In this document: one piece after another, positions 5,994-12,804 of the stretch
Layout of the letters: the number at the start of each line of letters is the position of its first letter
Position numbering within the stretch: the first letter of the stretch is position 1
Assembly: GCA_022561335.1 (NCBI GenBank)
Contig: JADFRL010000002.1
Span: forward strand, 1 to 57,898
Reading direction: 5' to 3'
Length of the DNA stretch: 57,898 bases
From: Patescibacteria group bacterium
Lineage (GTDB): Bacteria; Patescibacteriota; Minisyncoccia; Phycocordibacterales; JACZSL01
Position numbers and translations under genes: made by a program
The notes under the pieces: generated by a model
Told to the model about the DNA's origin: nothing
What the model saw: the letters and a program-made list of their open reading frames with translations, nothing else
The model's database searches: none

Positions 5994-8789
5994 ATGATGC
6001 AAAAACGTCTTGCTTTGTATGGTATCTACGGCCTGATAGCATTGTTTGTTTTTATCGCGCCGCGCTTTTTTCAACTGCTCACTGATTGGTACTGGTTTGG
6101 AGAAATCGGCTTTAGCAATATTTTTACCACCATACTTTTCACGAAAATTCTCTTGGGATTAGGGGTGGGTGCTCTGACCTTTTTTATTATCTACGGCAAT
6201 CTTTGGCTGGCTAGGCGGCTTGTAGCACCAAAGCCGCTGATTGTTCGCCTGCAAAACGGTTTGCAAGAAATAGATTTGGAGAGGTATATTAGTAAATTCT
6301 CCTTGGCCGTCTCGCTGTTTTTTGGATTTTTGACCGGTCTGTTCGGAGCGAGCAAATGGGAGACGGTACTGAAGTATTTTAACGCGGTGCCCTTTAACAC
6401 GGTCGATCCGATTTTTGGCCGTGATATTGGCTTTTACTTTTTTGATTTACCGTTTATTCAGTTTTTGGTCGGGTTTGGGTTTTGGCTCATTATTGTTTCT
6501 TTTATAGGAGCTTTCCTAAGCTACGTTGTACGGGGCGCTATTACTATAAAATCTTTATCCACCCCGTTAGAGGCCCTCTCCTCCTTTGGCAGAGCGGCAG
6601 CCGCCAAGGGCGGCTTGTCTCTAACGGGGTGGATGGAAAAGCCGGCCAAAGTTCACTTGTCAATCCTTGTCGCTTTTTTGTTTGTTTTAACTAGCTTCAA
6701 GATTTATGCCATAAAAATTCCCTCTCTGCTCTATAGCTCTACTGGACCGTTTACAGGTGCCAGCTTTACTGATATTAATGCTGTTTTACCGTTCTTGAAA
6801 ATACTTATTTTTGTTGCCATTATCGCAGCCGTGCTGACTGTGATAAATATTTTTAAAACAAATAACCGACTTCTCATTTTAGCTGTTAGTATTTATGCCG
6901 TAACTTCTATTTTGGGCGGCTCCGTATACCCTTTCTTCCTGCAAAGATTTGTGGTTTTGCCAAATGAGCTGGTTAAAGAAACCCCTTACATAGAGTACAA
7001 TATTGCGGCTACGCGAAAAGCATTTGCCTTGGATCAGGTGCAAGAGCGCGATCTGACAGGTGAGGCCACGCTAACCATATCTGATATCAATAACAACCGC
7101 TCTACCATTAAAAATGTGCGGCTCTGGGACCGCGAACCCTTGCTTGACACATTTGGTCAGCTTCAGGAAATTCGCACATACTATGATTTTATCTCTATTG
7201 ACAACGACCGCTATAACTTGAACGGCGACTACCGCCAGGTTTTGCTTTCTCCCAGAGAGCTTGATTCTGCGAGTCTTCCTCAGCGTACCTTTATCAACGA
7301 GCGTTTGACCTTTACGCATGGTTTCGGGCTTACTCTAAGTCCGGTTAATGAAGTAACGCCAGAGGGTCTGCCGGTGCTATTTTTAAAAGATCTGCCGCCT
7401 TCCTCCAGCATAGACTCGCTTAGAGTGAGCAGGCCGGAAATATACTACGGAGAGTTGGTCAACGATTGGGTTGTGGTCAACACACAAGCCCAAGAGTTCA
7501 ATTATCCATCTGGCGATAAAAATGTCTTTGCAAATTATGAAGGACGGGGGGGTGTTGAAATTAAATCAATTTTCCGCAAAGCGCTGTTTGCCCTGAAATT
7601 TAGGTCATTAAAAATTCTTTTGTCCAATGATATAACAGAAGAGTCAAGAATAATGTATTACCGCAATATTGAGGAGAGAGTCAAGCGGGTGTTGCCTTTT
7701 TTGAGTTTGGATGGTGACCCTTATATAGTTGTTACCAAAGAAGGTGATTTGAAATGGATTTATGACGCCTATACAACCTCAGACCGTTATCCGTATGCTG
7801 AGCGAATGAGAGATATGTTCGATTCCTTATCTAACCGACAGACAAGTTTGCCGGGCAAGAGCCTCAATTATATAAGGAATTCGGTTAAAGTGGTGATTAA
7901 CGCTTATGACGGCAGAATGGTATTTTATATTGCAGATGAAGACGATCCGATTATTAAAACCTACGCCAAGATTTTTGAGGATTCGTTTTTGCCGCTTGAG
8001 CAAATGGATGATGATCTGAAGGCTCATATTAGGTATCCAGAAGATTTATTTGTTTACCAAACGACACTTTACACGGTGTATCACATGGGTGAGGCGCAGA
8101 TTTTCTACAACAGAGAAGATCAGTGGCAGATTCCTGTCATTACAAGCGATGCACGGGCGGACCCCATGATGCGGCATATGATTATGAAACTGCCAGGCGA
8201 AGCCAAGGAAGAGTTTATCCTGATGATCCCGTTTACGCCTCGCGGCAAAGACAATCTCTCGGCATGGATGGTGGCGCGCAATGACGGAGAGTTTTATGGC
8301 CAGTTGGTAGTGTACCGTTTTCCCAAGCAAAAATTGGTCTTTGGACCCAAACAGATTACGAACCGTATCAATCAGGACACAGACATTTCCCAACAGATAT
8401 CTCTCTGGGATCAAAGAGGTTCTGAAGTAATTAGAGGAAGCCTTTTGGTAATTCCGATTGAAGAGTCGCTTATTTACGTTCAACCTATTTATCTGCGGGC
8501 TGAAGGCGGCAGGATTCCTGAACTTAAAAGAGTGATTGTGGCTTATGAAAACCGCATTGCCATGGAAAAAACTCTTGATTTAGCATTAGAGCGAGTGTTT
8601 GGCGGCCAAGTTGCAGTGGACGAAAAAGCGACCACGGCAGTTTTGGGCAAGCAAGCGATTAGCCAAGATTTAATCAAGCAAGCCAGAGATTATTTTGACC
8701 GGGCTATGTCTGCTCAGCGCCGCGGCGACTGGGCTTTGTATGGCGTAGAAATCAGAAAGCTGGGTGAGATATTTGAGAGCGTGAGGTAG
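5994..8789 (+). CDS. UPF0182 family integral membrane protein
   Basis: The 931-residue protein belongs to the UPF0182 (COG1615) family: about seven membrane helices in the first 325 residues, then a large soluble part with family features such as PYIEYNIAATRKAF, a GLPVLFLKDLPP segment and RPEIYYGEL. The function of the family is unknown; the soluble region is probably extracytoplasmic. The length is normal. A 16-bp perfect inverted repeat (6557-6572 and 6619-6634) lies in the coding frame and encodes about residues 188-214 in the loop after a membrane helix; it looks like an inserted palindromic element that kept the frame. The start has a second in-frame ATG directly behind it. Confidence 0.88.
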   Translation: MMQKRLALYGIYGLIALFVFIAPRFFQLLTDWYWFGEIGFSNIFTTILFTKILLGLGVGALTFFIIYGNLWLARRLVAPKPLIVRLQNGLQEIDLERYISKFSLAVSLFFGFLTGLFGASKWETVLKYFNAVPFNTVDPIFGRDIGFYFFDLPFIQFLVGFGFWLIIVSFIGAFLSYVVRGAITIKSLSTPLEALSSFGRAAAAKGGLSLTGWMEKPAKVHLSILVAFLFVLTSFKIYAIKIPSLLYSSTGPFTGASFTDINAVLPFLKILIFVAIIAAVLTVINIFKTNNRLLILAVSIYAVTSILGGSVYPFFLQRFVVLPNELVKETPYIEYNIAATRKAFALDQVQERDLTGEATLTISDINNNRSTIKNVRLWDREPLLDTFGQLQEIRTYYDFISIDNDRYNLNGDYRQVLLSPRELDSASLPQRTFINERLTFTHGFGLTLSPVNEVTPEGLPVLFLKDLPPSSSIDSLRVSRPEIYYGELVNDWVVVNTQAQEFNYPSGDKNVFANYEGRGGVEIKSIFRKALFALKFRSLKILLSNDITEESRIMYYRNIEERVKRVLPFLSLDGDPYIVVTKEGDLKWIYDAYTTSDRYPYAERMRDMFDSLSNRQTSLPGKSLNYIRNSVKVVINAYDGRMVFYIADEDDPIIKTYAKIFEDSFLPLEQMDDDLKAHIRYPEDLFVYQTTLYTVYHMGEAQIFYNREDQWQIPVITSDARADPMMRHMIMKLPGEAKEEFILMIPFTPRGKDNLSAWMVARNDGEFYGQLVVYRFPKQKLVFGPKQITNRINQDTDISQQISLWDQRGSEVIRGSLLVIPIEESLIYVQPIYLRAEGGRIPELKRVIVAYENRIAMEKTLDLALERVFGGQVAVDEKATTAVLGKQAISQDLIKQARDYFDRAMSAQRRGDWALYGVEIRKLGEIFESVR
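6557..6634. repeat. Palindromic repeat inside the UPF0182 coding sequence
   Basis: ATCCACCCCGTTAGAG (6557-6572) is exactly reverse-complementary to 6619-6634, with a nested GCCGCC-AAG-GGCGGC hairpin between them. The outer core CCCGTTAGAGGC recurs at 19676-19687, and its partial complement at 23182-23191. The 78-bp element adds no stop codon. Confidence 0.8.
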
Positions 8790-8832
8790 TATGACTATAA
8801 TTTTAAAAAGGTCAGATGATGAATGTTGTCTG

Positions 8833-8848
8833 CTGAAAAATTTTTCAG
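8833..8848. repeat. Perfect 16-bp palindrome after the UPF0182 gene
   Basis: CTGAAAAATTTTTCAG is fully self-complementary and lies 44 bases after the UPF0182 stop. It could be part of a weak terminator or a protein-binding site; nothing else in the sequence decides between these. Confidence 0.35.
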
Positions 8849-8900
8849 AGGTGTGCGTATAGTGTAAATTTATGTTATATAATCAGTATACATTTGAATC

Positions 8901-9083
8901 TTGTTTGCGGGCTTTAGCGGAGGGATTATAAGGAGTGTTGCCGGTTTTATCAAACACCAGTTCAAATTCAAGAATGTGGTGTTTAAACCGCGGTATTTCT
9001 CCGGCACACTGCTCTCGTTCGAATCAGTTGGTCCCTTTACCGCGATTATGGTAAAGGGAGTCGGTATTGGATCCAGCAGTTAA
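8901..9083 (+). CDS. Possible small CPR-type membrane-associated protein
   Basis: The 60-codon frame from a TTG at 8901 encodes a Gly-rich start (FAGFSGGIIRSVAGFIKHQF), then KNVVFKPRYFSG and a hydrophobic stretch. The first part resembles small membrane proteins I associate with Parcubacteria, but I cannot name a family. The last 20 codons lie across a perfect 10-bp hairpin (TCCCTTTACC at 9032-9041 with GGTAAAGGGA at 9050-9059), so the C-terminus may have been altered by a palindromic insertion, or the frame may be chance. A TATAAT lies at 8878-8883. Confidence 0.35.
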   Translation: MFAGFSGGIIRSVAGFIKHQFKFKNVVFKPRYFSGTLLSFESVGPFTAIMVKGVGIGSSS

Positions 9084-9145
9084 TAGAGAAAGGTATCCCA
9101 TGCTTTTTTCTGGGGCTAGATTTAGTTTCCGCGTATAATGAGTTC

Positions 9146-9766
9146 ATGAGATGGGTGTTCATGGCAGTGGGTGCAATTGCGGCAGTGCTGTTGGTGTTTT
9201 ATCTCCTTGAGGATGACCAGCTCAGCTATGTCACCAACTATCCGTCGGAAGGCAATACAATTGTCGCCTTCGGTGATAGTCTCGTCCTAGGAGTTGGGTC
9301 AACAGCGGGAAACGACTTCGTGTCTGTGCTTTCAAGGAACATTGGGCTGCCTATAGAAAATCTTGGCGTGAGCGGCAATACGACTGCGCAGGGACTAGAT
9401 AGAATTAACGATGTCCTTGAAAGGGATCCTGATATAGTACTTCTTCTCTTGGGGGGTAATGATTACTTACGGCAAATTCCGAGAGAGATGATACGGCAGA
9501 ATCTAGGAAGCATAATCATAAAGCTCCATGAGGCCGGATCCATAGTTGTGCTCTTGGGGGTGCGCGGAGGTGTGCTGCGGGATAATCTCAGAGAAGACTT
9601 TGAAAACTTAGCTAGAGAGTACAACACGGCGTATGTACCAAACGTCCTCGACGGATTGATAGGTAAGCCGGAGTTCATGTATGACGGGATTCACCCAAAT
9701 GATAGGGGGTACGCTCTGATTGCGGAGAAAATTGAACCCACTTTGGAGGAATTGCTTGTACAGTAG
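9146..9766 (+). CDS. Membrane-anchored SGNH/GDSL-type hydrolase
   Basis: The 206-residue protein has an N-terminal membrane anchor or uncleaved signal (about 4-21) and an SGNH hydrolase domain: the nucleophile S45 in FGDSL (block I), GVSGN (block II), LGGND (block III) and the D180/H183 pair in YDGIHPN (block V). Such enzymes remove acyl or acetyl groups from lipids, sugars or peptidoglycan; the best family guess is a TesA-like esterase acting outside the membrane. TATAAT (9134-9139) ends six bases before the ATG, so the message is probably leaderless. Confidence 0.88.
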   Translation: MRWVFMAVGAIAAVLLVFYLLEDDQLSYVTNYPSEGNTIVAFGDSLVLGVGSTAGNDFVSVLSRNIGLPIENLGVSGNTTAQGLDRINDVLERDPDIVLLLLGGNDYLRQIPREMIRQNLGSIIIKLHEAGSIVVLLGVRGGVLRDNLREDFENLAREYNTAYVPNVLDGLIGKPEFMYDGIHPNDRGYALIAEKIEPTLEELLVQ

Positions 9767-10043
9767 CCTCAATTGCGGTATTTTATTAACGACCTGCCCG
9801 TGCAGGCAGGGAGCTACTATATACAAGCATATAATTCCACCGCTCGGACATTGTGAAAATGAATTTTCACATGCTCCTCGCTTGAAATTATAAAGGGTGC
9901 GCTGGACCTTCTTTCCCCGCCGCACGCGGATGCAAGCGGCGGGGCATACCGGAGAAAGCGAGTTCTGGTATTATCTCGATGAAACAGTGCGTCGCACTAT
10001 TTTATTGTCCCGGGGGCCTATTATAAGTAATAAATTAAGCACT
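9767..10043. other. Intergenic stretch of stacked palindromes
   Basis: Four inverted repeats crowd these 277 bases: CCTGCCCGTGCAGGCAGG at about 9792-9809, GTGAAAATGAATTTTCAC at about 9853-9870, the 9-bp stem CCCCGCCGC/GCGGCGGGG at about 9915-9944, and GTGCGTCGCAC near 9987. The first belongs with the similar palindrome at about 50448. I see no gene here; the frame reading through the repeats into mscS is not a believable N-terminus. Confidence 0.5.
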
Positions 10044-10577
10044 ATGCAGGAATTTATAATTAACATCATTAAACAAAACGCAGTGGATATTATCTGGATC
10101 ACTATTTTGTTCTTTTTTGGAAAATTAATTTTGAAATTAATCGTAAAGCGGCTGGCGCGGGTAGTTGACGACGGGGATGGCGCACGTGTTTCTCAAAAAG
10201 GAAAGAGAGCGGAAACTTTGGGCCATATTATTATGTCAATCGGAAATATCGTTATTTACGCCATAATTTTATTTATGGTTCTAAATTTGTTCGGCGTCGA
10301 CATAAGACCGGTTTTGGCAGGCGCGGGCGTTATCGGTCTAGCCATTGGTTTTGGCGCCCAGTCGCTTGTAAAAGATTTTGTTTCGGGGCTGTTTATTTTA
10401 GTTGAAGATCAATATGGCATCGGCGATAAAGTAAAGATAGGCAATTCCGAAGGAAATGTTATTAGAATCACAATGCGTTCTACTGTATTAAAAGACAAGG
10501 AAGGAAAATTATATTACATATCCAATGGATCAATTAAAGATGTGATTAATATGTCCCAACAAAAAAAATCCTCGTAA
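10044..10577 (+). CDS. Small-conductance mechanosensitive channel, MscS family (short)
   Basis: At 177 residues this is a minimal MscS-type protein: two membrane helices (about 13-33 and 62-85), the pore-lining TM3 with the glycine/alanine pattern PVLAGAGVIGLAIGFGAQSLVKD, then the beta domain with QYGIGDKVKIG and a YYISNGSIKDV segment. The C-terminal alpha/beta vestibule of E. coli MscS (286 residues) is absent. The role is release of solutes on osmotic downshock. I start it at 10044 because the upstream in-frame extension to 9897 reads through palindromic repeats and resembles no MscS N-terminus. Confidence 0.88.
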   Translation: MQEFIINIIKQNAVDIIWITILFFFGKLILKLIVKRLARVVDDGDGARVSQKGKRAETLGHIIMSIGNIVIYAIILFMVLNLFGVDIRPVLAGAGVIGLAIGFGAQSLVKDFVSGLFILVEDQYGIGDKVKIGNSEGNVIRITMRSTVLKDKEGKLYYISNGSIKDVINMSQQKKSS

Positions 10578-10756
10578 GAAATTTATATTATTTTAGAGAG
10601 GTTCGGTAAATTCGTCAGTGTGAGTTTACTTGTGATGAGCTTATCGAGCTATAGAGTGGTTTTTTCAGCAGGGGATGACTTAAATATAAAAAACCATGGG
10701 GCCTCACCGTATATCAACGGATATTGGCCACACAGTTAACTGGTGGGGAATGGGTG

Positions 10757-11518
10757 TCATCCTTGTTCCACCTCCCTACGCTCGAGGAAGGCCTTGCCAT
10801 GACCATACTCTGTATTAACCGGGATGCCTTTGAAGCAGAGTCCGTGGTCAGCACAATCTGCTTCAGAATAACTATTCCGGTTCACATCCATGAGAGCCTC
10901 GAGTCGGCGAACACCTAAGTCAGTGGCGGTGACATTACCACCATTGGCTAAAACACCGATGGCGATAAGGTTGCCGCCGACGTCTATGACGGCATGCGCT
11001 GCTCTGCGAGCAGACCCTCCTGTGGTTAAGATATCTTCCACGAGGAGAATGCGCCTGCCGTTGACATCAGCGGCAAAACCTCGTCTTAAAACAAACGCTG
11101 GGTGTTTAATGATGAGCTGGTCGCCTTTTTCAAGTGTCACAGAAACTGTTTTTCTTCCATCGATGATGTCCAATGAAATCGATGCATATTTAGATGCTGT
11201 GATAACATCCTCTTGATGCTCGGCATAGAGTGTCAGGACCTCGGGACGATCTGGTCTGAGACGAGTCAGATGGTGAGCTGTCCACTGCGATAAGGCAATA
11301 CCACCAAGAGCAGGTGAAACAACAGCATCAATGTCTTCGTCAGCAAACCGCTCTGCAATTCCCGAACAGAGCTTGGATGCGACACTCGAGAGGAGAGTAG
11401 CGCGATCTTTTGCCACGTAGGTGTCAAGATGTAAACCACTTGTACCTACGAAATGGCCCTTGAGAATTGCACCCTGTGCTTCTAATAGCTTTCGAGTACG
11501 GTCGGGGGTCATACTCAT
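10757..11518 (-). CDS. pyrE: Orotate phosphoribosyltransferase
   Basis: PyrE joins orotate to PRPP to give OMP. The 253-residue protein has the PRPP-binding loop ILLVEDILTTGGSA and the GHFVGTSGLHLDTYV segment of the OPRT N-terminus. It is about 40 residues longer than E. coli PyrE. AAAGGAG lies seven bases upstream of the first ATG (11518); a second ATG two codons later is possible. It follows pyrF with a 30-base gap, so the two form one operon catalysing the last two steps to UMP. No other de novo pyrimidine gene is in the window. Confidence 0.9.
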   Translation of the reverse strand: MSMTPDRTRKLLEAQGAILKGHFVGTSGLHLDTYVAKDRATLLSSVASKLCSGIAERFADEDIDAVVSPALGGIALSQWTAHHLTRLRPDRPEVLTLYAEHQEDVITASKYASISLDIIDGRKTVSVTLEKGDQLIIKHPAFVLRRGFAADVNGRRILLVEDILTTGGSARRAAHAVIDVGGNLIAIGVLANGGNVTATDLGVRRLEALMDVNRNSYSEADCADHGLCFKGIPVNTEYGHGKAFLERREVEQG

Positions 11519-11548
11519 AGTTTTTCTCCTTTCCCCTTACTTACTCAA

Positions 11549-12274
11549 TCATGTGGCTGTCTGTGATTCGACGAGATTAAGTACCTTTTGCAGGTTCCTT
11601 ATGGGATCCTCTGCTTTCGTGACAGTGCTTCCAAGAACGAGGATGTTGGCACCGTCTCTTGCAGCCTGATCTGGTGAGCCCATACGAACCTGTCCGCGAG
11701 CCTCAGTGTCACCTGGCAATCTAATTCCAGGAACCGCGAAGAGCATACCGTCGAGGGCTGGATTTTGTGAAAGGACACCGACCTCTTTCGCTGAGCAAAC
11801 AACTCCGTGGGCTCCAGCCGATTTAGCCAGTATTGCAAGACGTAGTGCCTCATCCTGTATATTGACACCAGGAGGTAAATCGTCATCGTCAAGGGAGGTA
11901 AGTAAAGTCACGGCGAAGATCCGGGGTGGGCCATACTCAACAGCGGCCTCGATCATTTTGCGCCCTCCCTGAGCGTGGACAGTGGCCGTGTCAATACCGG
12001 CCAGTCTGGCTTGGAGGGCTCGATTAGCAACCGTACCTGGGGTGTCGTGAAATTTCAGGTCGGCCCAGAGATTTAATGCTCTGACACTTCCTTTGGTTTT
12101 AGGGTTTTTATTCCAAGCGTCCCGCAACCCCTTCAATAGGTACGGGTAATTCCATTGGGTATCCCAGAGATCGTTGAGTTTGAGGCCGTCAAGCAAATGC
12201 GCGGTTTTGCGTACGATATTGAAGGCTTTATCAGGACTCATGCCATCAAGGGCTAGGTAAAGTGTGGTTTTCAA
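11549..12274 (-). CDS. pyrF: Orotidine 5'-phosphate decarboxylase
   Basis: PyrF decarboxylates OMP to UMP. The 241-residue protein shows the catalytic signature ADLKFHDTPGTV (the DxKxxD motif), VTLLTS on a central strand and the phosphate-binding VPGIRLPGD and GSTV loops. The start is a TTG at 12274, supported by AAGGAG seven bases upstream; no ATG gives a complete N-terminal strand. It is the first gene of the minus-strand pyrF-pyrE pair. This operon uses strong Shine-Dalgarno sites, unlike many neighbouring genes with leaderless-type promoters, which could reflect acquisition from elsewhere. Confidence 0.92.
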   Translation of the reverse strand: MKTTLYLALDGMSPDKAFNIVRKTAHLLDGLKLNDLWDTQWNYPYLLKGLRDAWNKNPKTKGSVRALNLWADLKFHDTPGTVANRALQARLAGIDTATVHAQGGRKMIEAAVEYGPPRIFAVTLLTSLDDDDLPPGVNIQDEALRLAILAKSAGAHGVVCSAKEVGVLSQNPALDGMLFAVPGIRLPGDTEARGQVRMGSPDQAARDGANILVLGSTVTKAEDPIRNLQKVLNLVESQTAT

Positions 12275-12456
12275 GGCTCTTCTCCTTCTTTAGATATTGA
12301 ACTTTCGATATTAAAGAACTCTCCAGGCAGACTATCAAAGGAATACTGGACGCGCAACAAGCTATAATACTATGACACACACTCGCCTAAATCATAGGCA
12401 TAAAAGAAACCCTCTCTTTCGGGGATAACTTGGTTTTTGGGTTTATAAGTCCCTGA

Positions 12457-12462
12457 TATAAT
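12457..12462 (+). promoter_or_regulatory. -10 element before the copper/redox island
   Basis: A perfect TATAAT stands 41 bases before the first gene of the island at 12504. I see no convincing -35 hexamer at the usual distance, so strength and any activator dependence are unknown. Confidence 0.4.
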
Positions 12463-12503
12463 GTAGGCACTGCATTTATATGTAGCGGAATGCTTTATTA
12501 TCT

Positions 12504-12770
12504 ATGAAAGATGTAGCTCTTGAAATGCTCACTTCTCCCGGCTGCCATAACTGTGCGATCTTTGCCGCATTTTGGGAAACTGAAAAGAGAAACTGGCCCA
12601 ATGTGACGTTTAAAGAAGTAAATATTACAGAGCCAGAAGGGCAGGAGTTGGCACAGAAACACATGATCATGGCTTCTCCGGGGATTATCATAAACGGAGA
12701 GCTATTCTCTACAGGCGGTGTCAATCAAAAGGAATTTTTAGAAAAGCTAAAGGAGCTTTCAGCAGAATAG
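12504..12770 (+). CDS. Thioredoxin-like protein with CHNC active site
   Basis: This 88-residue protein has a small thioredoxin/glutaredoxin-type fold: a strand leading into SPGCHNC (C14, C17), a helix, and the cis-proline region MASPGIIING (P59) followed by the final strand and helix. It lacks a signal peptide and should be cytoplasmic. The next gene, 34 bases downstream, starts with a CcdA/DsbD-like membrane domain that retains two redox cysteines, so this protein is the natural cytoplasmic electron donor for it. That pairing is inferred from order and chemistry. Confidence 0.8.
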   Translation: MKDVALEMLTSPGCHNCAIFAAFWETEKRNWPNVTFKEVNITEPEGQELAQKHMIMASPGIIINGELFSTGGVNQKEFLEKLKELSAE

Positions 12771-12804
12771 ACTTTTATAGCAAGAGAATAATTAAGTAAT
12801 ACTT

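Noticed and set aside
9897-10043. 49-residue N-terminal extension of the MscS protein
   Set aside because: It translates palindromic repeats and has no counterpart in MscS proteins; the ATG at 10044 starts a normal first helix.
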